Below, piece by piece: positions 6,769 to 17,299 of a DNA stretch of 64,000 nucleotides (the first letter of the stretch is position 1; every line of letters begins with the position of its first letter). The position numbers and the translations under genes were made by a program. The notes beneath the pieces are model-generated. The model worked only from the letters and a program-made list of their open reading frames with translations, was not told where the DNA came from and did no database searches. The stretch comes from Mesorhizobium loti. GTDB lineage: Bacteria; Pseudomonadota; Alphaproteobacteria; Rhizobiales; Rhizobiaceae. Location: NCBI GenBank assembly GCA_014189435.1, contig CP050293.1:5957001-6021000 (forward strand), in the 5' to 3' direction.

Positions 6769-9759
6769 GCCAAGTTCAGCCTGAAGCGAATGAAGCCCTG
6801 CCCGATCTCGGCGCCATCCAGCCTGGCTTCGGCGCTGCGCGCACCGATATCGCCTTCGAGGTCAATGGCACTGCCGTCTCGGTCAACGTACCGCCGCTGC
6901 GCCGGCTGTCCCTGGTGCTGCGCGATGAATTGCTGCTGACCGGCACCAAGGTCGGCTGCGACGCCGGCGATTGCGGCGCCTGCACGGTGCTGGTCGATGG
7001 CGATCCCGTTTGCGCCTGCCTGATGTCGGCTGCGTCCGCCGCCGGGGCGTCGGTGACGACAGTCGAAGGCCTCGCCAATGGGCGGCTGTCGGCGCTGCAG
7101 GCCTCGTTCCTTGCCCATGGCGCGGCGCAATGCGGCATCTGCACGCCGGCGCTGCTGGTCGCGGCGACCGCATTGCTGGACAAGCAACCCAACCCGACCG
7201 AGACCGAGGTGCAGGACGCGCTGGGCGGCATTCTCTGCCGCTGCACCGGCTACCGGAAGATCATCGCAGCGGTGATGGATGCCGGACGGTTCGAACCATC
7301 AACGGGCAGCGCTGCCCCTCATCCGCCTGCCGGCACCTTCTCCCCGTATAGTGACGGGGAGAAGGGAGAAGCTCCAGCGCTGGCGGCCCCCTCTCCCCGT
7401 TCTTCACGGGGAGAGGGTAAGGGTGAGGGGCAGCACCAACACCAATCGTTTGATCTCGGCCTTGATCGTAGAATGCCAATCTCGGGCAATGCCGTGGGCT
7501 CCTCGCCCATCCGGCTCGACGGCGTGCCGAAGGTCACCGGCGGTGAAAAATTCGGCGGCGATTCCTTCCCCGCCGATGCGCTGGCCGTGCTGGTGGTCCG
7601 CTCGCCGCATTATCACGCCAACTTCTCCTTCGGTGACCTCGACGGCTGGGCGACGTCGCATCCCGGCATCGCCGGTGTCTTCACTGCAGCCGACATTCCC
7701 GGAAAGAACTGTTTCGGCGCTATCGGTCCGTTTGCCGACCAGCCGGCTCTGGCCGAAGGGTTTTCGCGGCTTCGCGGCGAGGCGGTGGCGCTGGTTGCCG
7801 GCGAGCGTGAGGCGATCCTCGATCTCGATTTGTCGGATTTTCCCATCCGCTGGAGCGAACTGCCGCATTTTCTGCAACCTGCCGAAGCGCAGGCTGACGG
7901 AGCCGCGCTGATCCACGAAAGTCGGCCGGCGAACCTGCTCACGTCAGGCCTTGTCGAGCGCGGCGACCCGGAAACGGCGCTTGCCGGCGCTGCGTTCACC
8001 GTCTCCGGCGCCATCGACACCTCCTATGTCGAGCACGCCTATATCGAACCGGAAGCCGGCTATGCTTATCTGGATGGCGATACGCTGGTCGTCGTCGCCT
8101 GCACCCAGGCGCCCTACATGGACCGCGACGAGACGGCGAAGGTGCTCGGCCTTGCCGTCGACAAGGTGCGCATCGTGCCGACCGCGACCGGTGGCGGTTT
8201 CGGTTCGAAACTCGACGTTTCGCTGCAGCCGCTGATCGGCTTGGTGGCGCTGAAGACGGGGCGGCCGGCGGCACTCGCCTACACCCGCACCGAATCGATG
8301 ATTTCGACCACCAAGCGCCACCCGGCCGAGATGAAAGCGACGATCGGCGCCGATGCCGACGGCCTTGTCACCGGCATGATCTTTGACGGCGATTTCAACA
8401 CCGGCGCCTATGCAAGCTGGGGGCCGACGGTGGCCAACCGCGTGCCGGTGCATGCGTCCGGGCCCTATGCGACGCCCAATTATCGCGCCGAGGGCCGCGC
8501 GATCCATACAAATGGGCCGATCTCCGGCGCCTTCCGTGGCTTCGGTGTTCCGCAGGCGACGATCATGCAGGAGACGCTCTATGACGAGCTGGCCGGCAAG
8601 CTCGGCATAGACCGGCTCGACTTTCGCTTGAGGAACTGCCTCCGGAACGGCTCCGAAACGGTTACCGGACAGCTTCTGGACTCCGGCGTCGGCATTGCCG
8701 AGTGCCTCGAATCGCTACAGCCGCATTGGGTGCGCGCGACGGCTGATGCGGATGCATTCAACAGTGGCAACAGGGATAGAAAGCGCGGCGTTGGCGTCGC
8801 GTCATGCTGGTACGGCTGCGGCAACACCTCGCTGCCCAACCCGTCGACCATCCGGGTCGGCATCGCAGCTGACGGCACGGTCATCCTGCACCAGGGCGCC
8901 GTCGATATCGGCCAGGGTTCCAACACTGTCATCACCCAGATCTGCGCCGACGCGCTCGGCCTGCCGCTGGAAAAATTCCGGCTCAGGAGCGCCGATACGG
9001 CGATCAGTCCGGACGCCGGCAAGACCTCGGCCTCGCGCCAGACTTTCGTGACCGGCAAGGCCGCCGAAAAGGCCGGCTGTGCCTTGCGTGAAAAGATCCT
9101 GCGTTTCGCCAATGTTTCGGAAAAAGCCGCTCTCCAACTGGATGGTTCGGCGATCGTCATCCGCGAAGGCGAAGCTGTCCGCCGTATCGACCTCGCCTCG
9201 CTCGACGTGGATGCCGAAGGCTTCGTCTTCCGCGCCGAGGAGACCTACGATCCGCCGACACTGCCGCTCGATGCCAAGGGCCAGGGCAAGCCCTATGCCG
9301 TCTACGGCTATGGCGCGCAGATTGCCGAACTGGAGGTCGATCTCAAGCTGGGTACGGTGAAGCTGCTCAAAATCACCGCGGCGCATGATGTCGGCAAGGC
9401 GATCAACCCCCCTGCTGGCCGAAGGCCAGATCGAAGGCGGCATCGCACAGGGCATCGGCATGGCGCTGATGGAGGAGTACATCCCCGGCCGCACCGAGAA
9501 TTTGCACGATTATCTCATTCCGACCATTGGCGACGTGCCGCCGATCGAGACCATCCTGATAGAAGTTCCGGATCCGGAAGGACCCTTTGGCGCCAAGGGT
9601 TTGGGCGAGCATGTGCTGATTCCGACGGCACCGGCAATCCTCAATGCCATCCGCCACGCCACCGGCGTGCTGGTCACCAAGATTCCGGCGACGCCGACGC
9701 GCATCCGCGCTGGCATCCGTGAAAAAGATGGCATCCGCGAAAAGGAGGCACGCCGATGA
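6765..9759 (+). CDS. Molybdenum hydroxylase, fused 2Fe-2S and molybdopterin subunits (apparent frameshift near the 3' end)
   Basis: The N-terminal ~170 residues form a CoxS-type two [2Fe-2S] domain, with cysteine motifs GCDAGDCGACTVLVDG, AQCGICTPALLV and LCRCTGYRKI. After a linker comes the molybdopterin domain (GGGFGSKLD, GAFRGFGVPQ, CWYGCGN). The frame opened at 6765 runs to 9722, but after residue ~881 it turns to arginine-rich nonsense. The true C-terminus (NPLLAEGQIEGGIAQG onward) continues in another frame to 9759. Removing one C from the C6 tract at 9407-9412 restores a 997-residue protein. The linker (residues ~183-223) is encoded by an inserted palindromic repeat. Fusion of the Fe-S and Mo subunits is less common than separate genes. 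Either a sequencing error or a genuine inactivating mutation is possible. Confidence 0.85.
7312..7433. repeat. RIME-like palindromic repeat inserted in frame inside the molybdenum hydroxylase gene
   Basis: CTGCCCCTCATCCGCCTGCC at the left end and GTGAGGGGCAG at the right end bracket two small hairpins (CTTCTCCCCGTATAGTGACGGGGAGAAG and CTCTCCCCGTTCTTCACGGGGAGAG). It is the same family as the intergenic copy at 3154-3334. It is read through in frame and encodes a Gly/Pro/Ser/Glu-rich stretch between the Fe-S and molybdopterin domains. Confidence 0.85.
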
Positions 9760-11297
9760 GCGAGCTTGCCGAGCGCTTCGAAACCCATGATCCCGGCGAG
9801 AAGCTGGTGGCGGAAAAGATCCGCTGCGATGCCTGCCCGGTGATGTGCTACATCGCTGATGGCCGCACCGGCGCCTGCGACCGCTACGGCAATGTCGGCG
9901 GCAGGATCGTGCGGATGGACCCGCTGACCATCCTCGACCATGCTGCGGAGACCGGCGCCGCAATCGTACCGTTCGTCGCCGACGGTGAGGCATGGGACGG
10001 CGAACTGGTCAACACCGGCCGCCGCTTCGTCACGGCAATAGGCGCCGGCACCACCTATCCCGACTACAAGCCCGCCCCCTTCATCGTCAGCCAGGAGGTC
10101 GAAGGCGTCGATCTCGTCACCGTCGTCACCGAAGGCATTTTTTCGTACTGCGGCGTCAAGGTGAAGATCGATACCGACCGGCATCTCGGTCCCGAGACGG
10201 CTATTGTGCGATCGCAAGGCGAGGCAATCGGCCACGTCACAACAGGCGAATACGGCTCGCAAATGCTGTCGCTGGGCGGCGTGCATCATCTGACCGGCGG
10301 CTCCAAGGCCGAGGGTCGCGCGACCTGCGACGCGCTGCTCAATCTGTGCAACCGCAAGCCGGTGGAACTGGCCATCGACGGTGGCGCCACCATAATCGTC
10401 GAAGCCGGCAAAGCACCAGTCATCGACGGCAAGCAGGAACACCGCATGCGTGTCGGCTGCGGCTCGGCAACCATCGGCATGTTCGCCACGCAATGGCGCG
10501 GCCTGGTCGACGAGGTGGTGGTGGTCGACGACCACATCACCGGCGTCGTCTCCGAGCATCAGGCCGGCAAGGTGCTGGGCTGGCAGGATACCGGGATAAA
10601 GATCATCGGCCGCCGTTCGACGCCGGGCCGCTATTTCAAGGTCTCCGAGCCCGGCCTCGGCTGGGGCGGCACCAGCATTTCCGATCCGCTGTCGATCCTC
10701 GGCGAGTGGAACGCCAAGAAGGGCGCGCGTCCGGGCCTGTCGCTGCTGATGGTTTCGACCACAGGCGAGCAGTTTGCCTATTACGAACTCGACGACGAGC
10801 TGAAGCCGGTCCAAAAACCGTTTCCCGAGCGGTTGCAAAAGTCCGTCGGGCTGATCGAGGACAATTGCGAGCCGGCTTTGTGCACCGTGCTGTTCATCGG
10901 CGGCGCCGGCGGTTCGCTGCGCGCCGGCGTCACTGAAAACCCGGTCAACCTGACCCGTTCGGTTCAGGGCCTGACCACCTATGTCACGGTCGGCGGCGCG
11001 CCGGTCTATGTCTGGCCGGGCGGCGGCATCACGCTGATGGTCGATGTCACCAGGGTGCCGGAAGGCGCCTTCGGCTATGTGCCGACACCGGCGCTGGTGG
11101 CGCCGATCGAATTCACCTTGCGCCGCGACGACTATGTCAGGCTGGGCGGCTACGAGGCCGAAATCCGCAGCGTCGAGGATATCGTCGCCAAGGGTGGCGA
11201 ATATTTCAATGCGCGCCGCGGCACCGGCGCCGAGGCCAACAATCCATGGCCGCCGCTCGCACAGCTTCGTCGCGCCGGCTCGAACGGGGCCGGGTGA
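9756..11297 (+). CDS. 6-hydroxynicotinate reductase-like Fe-S enzyme
   Basis: This 513-residue protein resembles the group annotated as 6-hydroxynicotinate reductase (Hnr). In Eubacterium barkeri that enzyme reduces 6-hydroxynicotinate to 1,4,5,6-tetrahydro-6-oxonicotinate using Fe-S clusters and a covalent flavin. Visible here is an N-terminal cluster motif C-x2-C-x3-C-x9-C (Cys24, 27, 31, 41). Further cysteines lie in the middle (SYCG, TCDALLNLC, VGCG) and late (NCEPALC) parts. Asp208-Gly-Gly-Ala-Thr212 vaguely resembles an ApbE flavinylation site. The ATG overlaps the upstream stop by 4 bp. The next gene starts on its stop codon. Enzyme family is recognised from memory of annotations; the actual substrate is inferred. 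Confidence 0.75.
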   Translation: MSELAERFETHDPGEKLVAEKIRCDACPVMCYIADGRTGACDRYGNVGGRIVRMDPLTILDHAAETGAAIVPFVADGEAWDGELVNTGRRFVTAIGAGTTYPDYKPAPFIVSQEVEGVDLVTVVTEGIFSYCGVKVKIDTDRHLGPETAIVRSQGEAIGHVTTGEYGSQMLSLGGVHHLTGGSKAEGRATCDALLNLCNRKPVELAIDGGATIIVEAGKAPVIDGKQEHRMRVGCGSATIGMFATQWRGLVDEVVVVDDHITGVVSEHQAGKVLGWQDTGIKIIGRRSTPGRYFKVSEPGLGWGGTSISDPLSILGEWNAKKGARPGLSLLMVSTTGEQFAYYELDDELKPVQKPFPERLQKSVGLIEDNCEPALCTVLFIGGAGGSLRAGVTENPVNLTRSVQGLTTYVTVGGAPVYVWPGGGITLMVDVTRVPEGAFGYVPTPALVAPIEFTLRRDDYVRLGGYEAEIRSVEDIVAKGGEYFNARRGTGAEANNPWPPLAQLRRAGSNGAG

Positions 11298-12181
11298 TGC
11301 AAGGCCCGCAAACGCATTGGCTGCACGACGGCAAGCGGCTGCATCTCAACCACGGGCCGATCGACCTGATCGTCGAGGCCTTTGGCGACGCGGATGAGTG
11401 TAGCGCCGCTTACGCGCAAGCTGTCGCGCGCTTCCAGACGATCCTGATGGAGTTGGTCGAGGAGCTCCCCGAATTGCGGCTCCCGGCGTTTTTCCTGGCG
11501 CCGCGCACCTTTGCCGGCCCGACGGCGCGCCGCATGGAAGCAGCCGTCATGCCCCTGGCGGAATGCTTCATAACACCGATGGCCGCCGTCGCCGGATCAG
11601 TAGCCGACGAAATGCTCGCCGCGTTGCTTGCCGATCGCAAGCTCGATCGCGCCTATGTCAACAATGGCGGCGACTGCGCGCTCCATATCGGCAAGGGCCA
11701 GTCGATGGGGTTGGCGATCGCCGGCACCGGCAACGACTTGGCGGACCGGATCACGATCCGCGCGGAAGATGGCGTTCGCGGCGTCGCCACCAGCGGTTGG
11801 CGCGGCCGCTCCTTCTCACTGGGCATTGCCGACGCCGTCACCGTGCTCGCGAAGACTGGCGCCGAGGCCGATGCGGCAGCGACGCTCATTGCCAACGCGG
11901 TGGACCTGCCCGGCAATCCGGCCATCAAGCGCATTCCCGCACACGACCTGTCGCCCGACAGTGATCTCGGCGCGCGCCTGGTGACACATGGCGTCGGCAC
12001 GCTTGCACTTGGCGAAGTGGCGCGGGCGCTGGACAACGGCCTTGCCGTCGCCGAAGACTTTCGCCGGCGCGGCCTGATTGCCGGATCGGCGCTGTTTCTT
12101 GGCGGTGAGATCCGCATCAGTGGCTCGGTTGCGCTTGCCGCGCCCAACAAAAGTTCGAGGGAGGACGTTGCCCATGCCTGA
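11297..12181 (+). CDS. UPF0280 family protein (ApbE superfamily), possible flavin-transfer partner of the Hnr-like enzyme
   Basis: The ATG at 11297 shares its A with the TGA of the upstream gene (TGATG), giving 294 residues; the frame is open further upstream but that would run deep into the neighbour. It carries the UPF0280 features: an opening HWLHDGKRLHLNHGPIDLIVEA, a central AGSVADEMLAALLAD, and VNNGGDCALHI, equivalent to the conserved GGD segment of ApbE-type proteins. ApbE proteins attach FMN covalently to threonine. UPF0280 itself has no assigned reaction that I know of. Coupling to the Hnr-like gene suggests a maturation role. Its own stop overlaps the next gene by 8 bp. Confidence 0.8.
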   Translation: MQGPQTHWLHDGKRLHLNHGPIDLIVEAFGDADECSAAYAQAVARFQTILMELVEELPELRLPAFFLAPRTFAGPTARRMEAAVMPLAECFITPMAAVAGSVADEMLAALLADRKLDRAYVNNGGDCALHIGKGQSMGLAIAGTGNDLADRITIRAEDGVRGVATSGWRGRSFSLGIADAVTVLAKTGAEADAAATLIANAVDLPGNPAIKRIPAHDLSPDSDLGARLVTHGVGTLALGEVARALDNGLAVAEDFRRRGLIAGSALFLGGEIRISGSVALAAPNKSSREDVAHA

Positions 12182-12758
12182 GTTTCCGATCCGCAAGATC
12201 GCGGTGCTGACCGAAGAGATCTTTCACGAGGGCGGGCCGGTGGCCAAGGTGCCGCGCCGCCGCGCCGCCGCCATGGCGCTGGTCAAGAACCCCTTCGCCG
12301 GGCGCTATGTCGAAGACTTGCAGAGCGCCATGGATGATCTGAAGCCGCTCGGCCTGTTGCTCGCCGACCGGCTGATCGCGGCGCTCGGCGGCGACGTGAA
12401 ACAGATCGACGGCTACGGCAAGGGCGCCATTGTCGGCACAGCGGGTGAGCTGGAGCACGGTGCGCTCTGGCATGTGCCCGGCGGCTACGCCATGCGCGAG
12501 CGGCTCGGCGACGCCAAGGCGATCGTGCCGTCGGCGAAGAAGGTCGGCGCCTTCGGTTCAAAACTCGATGTACCGCTCGGCCACATCAACGCCGCCTATG
12601 TGCGCAGCCATTTCGACGCCATGGAGGTCGGCATCAATGACGGGCCGCGCCCCGACGAGATCCTGTTCTGCCTCGCCATGACCTGTGGCCCGCGCGTGCA
12701 CGACCGTATGGGCGGCCTGGCTGCTGGGGATATCAAGGCCTGGGACGGGCTGCGGTGA
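12174..12758 (+). CDS. DUF1185 / amino acid synthesis (AA_synth) family protein
   Basis: This 194-residue protein starts MPEFPIRKIAVLTEEIFHEGG at the ATG at 12174, behind a GGGAGG ribosome binding site. An extension upstream lies in the neighbouring gene and is rejected. The sequence matches the family called amino acid synthesis protein (DUF1185) in rhizobial annotations; features are IDGYGKGAIVGTAGELEHGALWHVPGG and KVGAFGSKLDVPLGHINAAYVRSHFDAMEVGINDGPRPDE. No reaction is established for the family. The conserved Lys, Glu and His residues would suit an enzyme acting on a small ring or amide. Its place after the ring-reducing enzyme makes a ring-opening or isomerising step a reasonable guess only. 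Confidence 0.78.
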   Translation: MPEFPIRKIAVLTEEIFHEGGPVAKVPRRRAAAMALVKNPFAGRYVEDLQSAMDDLKPLGLLLADRLIAALGGDVKQIDGYGKGAIVGTAGELEHGALWHVPGGYAMRERLGDAKAIVPSAKKVGAFGSKLDVPLGHINAAYVRSHFDAMEVGINDGPRPDEILFCLAMTCGPRVHDRMGGLAAGDIKAWDGLR

Positions 12759-13216
12759 GCGCCGAAGACAAGTTGCTGAAGCTGGTCGAGGTCGAGACGC
12801 CGGACGATCAGGATTACCTGTTGCAGGAGCAGGTTGGCTTCATCCTGCGCAAGGCGCATCAGCGCCACGTCTCGATCTTTGCCGCGCATATCGGCGATCT
12901 GACGCCGCCGCAATTCGCAGCACTGGCCAAGCTGCGCGACGTCGGCGAGACCTCGCAGAACCAGCTCGGCACGCTGATCGCCATGGACGCGGCGACGGTG
13001 AAGGGCGTCATCGACCGGCTGAAGGCGCGCGGCCTGGTCGAGCTTTCCAAGCACGAGGTCGACAAGAGGCGGCTGCTGGTCAATCTGACCGCGGCAGGCC
13101 GCGATGCCATCGAACGCCTGATCCCGCTGGCGCGCGAGATCACAAGGGAAACGCTGGCGCCGCTCTCGGCCAAGGAGATCGCCACCTTCATGAAATTGCT
13201 GGCCAAGCTGGCGTAA
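12755..13216 (+). CDS. MarR family transcriptional regulator, last gene of the N-heterocycle operon
   Basis: A 153-residue winged-helix regulator starting at a GTG that overlaps the upstream stop (GTGA). The DNA-binding region runs about residues 45-105: TPPQFAALAKL, then the recognition helix region NQLGTLIAMDAATVKGVIDRLKARGLVE and wing KHEVDKRRLLVNLT. MarR proteins usually repress their own operon and release DNA on binding an aromatic ligand, often the pathway substrate. The inverted repeat at 5805-5820 is a candidate binding site. A terminator follows. Confidence 0.9.
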   Translation: MSAEDKLLKLVEVETPDDQDYLLQEQVGFILRKAHQRHVSIFAAHIGDLTPPQFAALAKLRDVGETSQNQLGTLIAMDAATVKGVIDRLKARGLVELSKHEVDKRRLLVNLTAAGRDAIERLIPLAREITRETLAPLSAKEIATFMKLLAKLA

Positions 13217-13224
13217 ATTCCATT

Positions 13225-13256
13225 CCTGCCGGGCGCCAAAAAAAGCACCCGGCAGG
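13225..13256. terminator. Terminator between the MarR gene and the convergent sugar ABC operon
   Basis: CCTGCCGGG (13225-13233) and CCCGGCAGG (13248-13256) form a 9-bp GC-rich stem with a loop containing seven As. A short T run (ACGTTTT) follows on the plus side. It lies exactly between the two convergent stops, so it may serve both strands. Confidence 0.7.
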
Positions 13257-13266
13257 ACGTTTTGGC

Positions 13267-14221
13267 TCAGAGGCCGTTGTCCTTCAACACCTGGGCGGCA
13301 TTTTCCTTGGTGATCTTCTCGGTCGGCAGAGTGATGGTCTTTTCGACCTTCTCGCCGTTGAGGAACTTGATCGCCTGGCGCAGGCCTTCGGCGCCGGGGG
13401 TGACATAGGTGAAGGTCGCCGTCAGCTCGCCCTTGTTGACCATCTGCACGCCTTCGTTGGGCAGGCCGTCGATGCCGATGAACTTGATGTCCTTCTCGCG
13501 GCCGACATCCTTGGCGGCGAGATAGGCGCCATAGGCCATCGGGTCGTTGTGGCCGTAAACGAGATCGATCTTCTCGTTGCTCTTCAGCGCATTGGCCATC
13601 AGATTGTATGCCTGGTCCTGCTTCCAGTCGCCCGATTGCTGGTCGAGCAGATATTTGATGCCCGGCTCCTTGTCGGTGAATTCATGGAAGCCGTCATGGC
13701 GGTCATGCGCCGGCTGGGTGCCCATGCCGCCCCAGATCTCGACGACATTGCCTGCAGCCTTACCCTTTCCGCCAAGCAGCTCGACGGCATATTCGCCGGC
13801 CGCCCGGCCGATCAGCGCGTTATCCCCGCCGACGAACTGGGTGTAGTCCTTGGTGTCGACATTGCGGTCGAGCACGAAGACGGGGATCTTGGCGTCGATC
13901 GCCTGCTGCACGACGCCGGTCAGGCCGGCGGATTCCTTCGGCGACACCAGCAGTGCGTCGACCTCCTGACGGATCAGGTTCTCGACGTCGGCGACCTGCT
14001 TTTCGGTCTTGTCCTCGCCGTCGGTGATGATCAGTTCGACCTCGGGATGCTTGGCGGCTTCGGCCAGGATGTCCTTGTTGAACTGCGCACGCCAGGGCTC
14101 GATGGTCGTCACCTGTGAGAAGCCGATCTTCCACTTCTTGTCCTGGGCATAAGCATTGCCGGTGGTCAGAAGCGCGGTGGTGGTCAGCAGAGCCGCGGTC
14201 ATGGCGGCAAGCTTCAGCATG

Positions 14222-14235
<14 letters not shown>
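13267..14235 (-). CDS. Sugar ABC transporter substrate-binding protein (RbsB-like, periplasmic binding protein family 1/4)
   Basis: A 322-residue periplasmic sugar-binding protein. The ATG at 14235 follows a strong GGAGGAAAC site and opens a signal peptide (MKRRDMLKLAAMTAAL, cleavage after NAYA near residue 30). The mature part has family features: IGFSQVTTIEPWRAQFNKDI, LLVSPKESAGL, VFVLDRNVDT, YGHNDPMAYGAYLAAKDVG and FIGIDGLPNEGVQMV. The sugar is unknown; the opening resembles galactofuranose-type (YtfQ) as much as ribose-type binding proteins. It is the third gene of a LacI-controlled operon and overlaps the permease stop by 14 bp. Confidence 0.88.
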
Positions 14236-15543
<1,308 letters not shown>

Positions 15544-15547
<4 letters not shown>

Positions 15548-17127
15548 GCGGCTGGTCTCGATATGGTCCGGCGCGGTGCGGCGAGACGCATGATGGCCTC
15601 CTCGCTGGCCGCATCGCGGGAAAGAATGCCTGTCTGGCGGCCATCGGCCATCACCAGGATGCGGTCGGAGAGATGCAAAAGCTCCGGCAGCTCGGAGCTG
15701 ATGACGGCGATGGCAAGGCCATCGCGCGCCAGCTTGAAGATCAGGTCGTAGATCTCGCGCTTGGCGCCGACATCGATGCCGCGCGTCGGCTCGTCCAGCA
15801 ACAGCACCCTTGGCCTGGTCGCCAGCCATTTGCCGATGACGACCTTCTGCTGGTTGCCGCCCGACAGCGTGCCGGCGGGCTGGTCGATGTCCCGGCAGCG
15901 GATGCCGAGCGCCTTGACCGCCTGCCGCGCCAATCCCTGTTCGCCGGCCAGCGAGCGGATGCCGAAGCGCGCCAGCGATCCGACCAGCGGCAGCGCGACA
16001 TTGTCCGTGATCGACGCCTGCAGATGCAGGCCTTGTGTCTTGCGGTCCTCGGTGACCAATGCGATGCCCAACCGCCTTGCATCGCGAGGCGAACGGATAT
16101 CCACGGGCCGGCCGTCGACCTGGATTTCGCCACCGGTACGGCCATCGCTCGAGCCGAAGATCGCTTCCAGGATTTCGGTACGGCCCGAACCGAGCAGCCC
16201 GCCAATGCCGAGGATTTCTCCGGCGGCAAGATCGAAGCCGACGCCGTCGATCACCGTGCGCCAGCCATGCGCATCAGGCTTCGACAGCGACAGGTTCTCG
16301 ACCGAAAGCACGATCTTGCCGCCGGAGTGGCGCTCTTCCTGGCGGGAAGCGAGCAGGTTTCGTCCGACCATCGCCGAAATGATCGCATCCTCGTCGAGCC
16401 TGGCCATCGGCTCGGTCAGCACATGGCGCCCGTCGCGAAACACGGTGACGCGGCTGGCCAGATGCATGACCTCGTCGATGCGGTGCGAGATGTAGACGAT
16501 GGCGACACCGCTCTCGGCAAGCTGGCGGATGATGCGGAACAGCCGCTGGCATTCGGCCGGCGACAGCGCCGAGGTCGGCTCATCCATGATCAGGATGCGT
16601 GCCGACATCGACAGCGCCTTGGCGATCTCGACCAGCTGCTGCTCGCCGACGCGCAGGGCGCCGACGCGGGCTTGCGGATCGAGTTCGATGCCGAGCCGCT
16701 GCAACAAAGCACCCGCCGCGCGGCTGCTCGCCTTGCGGTCGACGATCAGCCCGGCAATCAGTTTCTCCCGGCCGAGGAAGATGTTGTCGGCGACGCTGAG
16801 TTCGGGCACCAGGTTGAGCTCCTGGTGGATGATGGCGATGCCGGCATCCTCGGCGTCGCGCACGCCGGCGAAGCTGACGGGGCGGCCATCGACGCTGACT
16901 TTGCCTTCATAGCCGGTGTAGACGCCGGAGAGGATCTTCATCAACGTCGACTTGCCGGCGCCGTTCTCGCCCATCAAGGCATGAACCTCGCCGCGTCGCA
17001 GCTCGAAGCCGACATCGACCAGGGCGGCTATGCCGCCGAAGCTCTTGGAGATGCGCTCGGCGCTCAGAACGGTGTCTGACCGATCCGCCGCATTGTGCTC
17101 CGGGGAAAGGGAACTCGCGTGTTCCAT
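15544..17127 (-). CDS. Sugar ABC transporter ATP-binding protein with two ATPase domains (RbsA-like)
   Basis: 527 residues, two tandem ABC domains as in RbsA/MglA. The first has Walker A GENGAGKST and a degenerate signature (LRVGEQQLVEIAKAL). The second lacks a normal Walker A (GGLLGSGRTE) but has signature LSGGNQQKVVIGKWL and Walker B VLLLDEPTRGIDVG. That asymmetry is normal for the family. I take the ATG at 17127 because the only earlier in-frame option is a TTG at 17169 that would overlap the operator. First gene of the three-gene importer operon. Confidence 0.9.
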
Positions 17128-17177
17128 GACAATGGCGGCCTCCCTTCCGTCGTCGTCAACTTCCCGCAAACGCTAAT

Positions 17178-17189
17178 CTAAACGTTTCG
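17178..17189. promoter_or_regulatory. LacI-type operator in front of the sugar ABC operon
   Basis: CTAAACGTTTCG differs in two bases from the perfect palindrome CGAAACGTTTCG that precedes the regulator gene 107 bases away. The central AAACGTTT is typical of LacI/GalR-family sites with a CpG centre. It lies 51 bases upstream of the ATPase start codon. Confidence 0.65.
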
Positions 17190-17284
17190 ATCGTGTCAAG
17201 CCGATATCCAGTGACGGAAGTTTGATGCAATTCGATTCTTGCTAAAAAAGACGGCATTCCGTAGGTATTGGCAGCGAGGGGTGA

Positions 17285-17296
17285 CGAAACGTTTCG
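17285..17296. promoter_or_regulatory. LacI-type operator overlapping the ribosome-binding region of the regulator gene
   Basis: CGAAACGTTTCG is a perfect 12-bp palindrome ending four bases before the ATG at 17300. A bound LacI protein here would block its own gene; with the site at 17178-17189 it could also form a loop. Confidence 0.7.
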
Positions 17297-17299
17297 AAA

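Noticed and set aside
9407..9412. C6 tract considered as a phase-variation switch
   Set aside because: Six Cs is short for slippage-based switching and the gene is a metabolic enzyme. A sequencing error or simple mutation is more likely.
17128..17169. Upstream TTG start for the sugar ATPase
   Set aside because: It would put the start 8 bases from the LacI operator, has no ribosome binding site and adds residues without family support.
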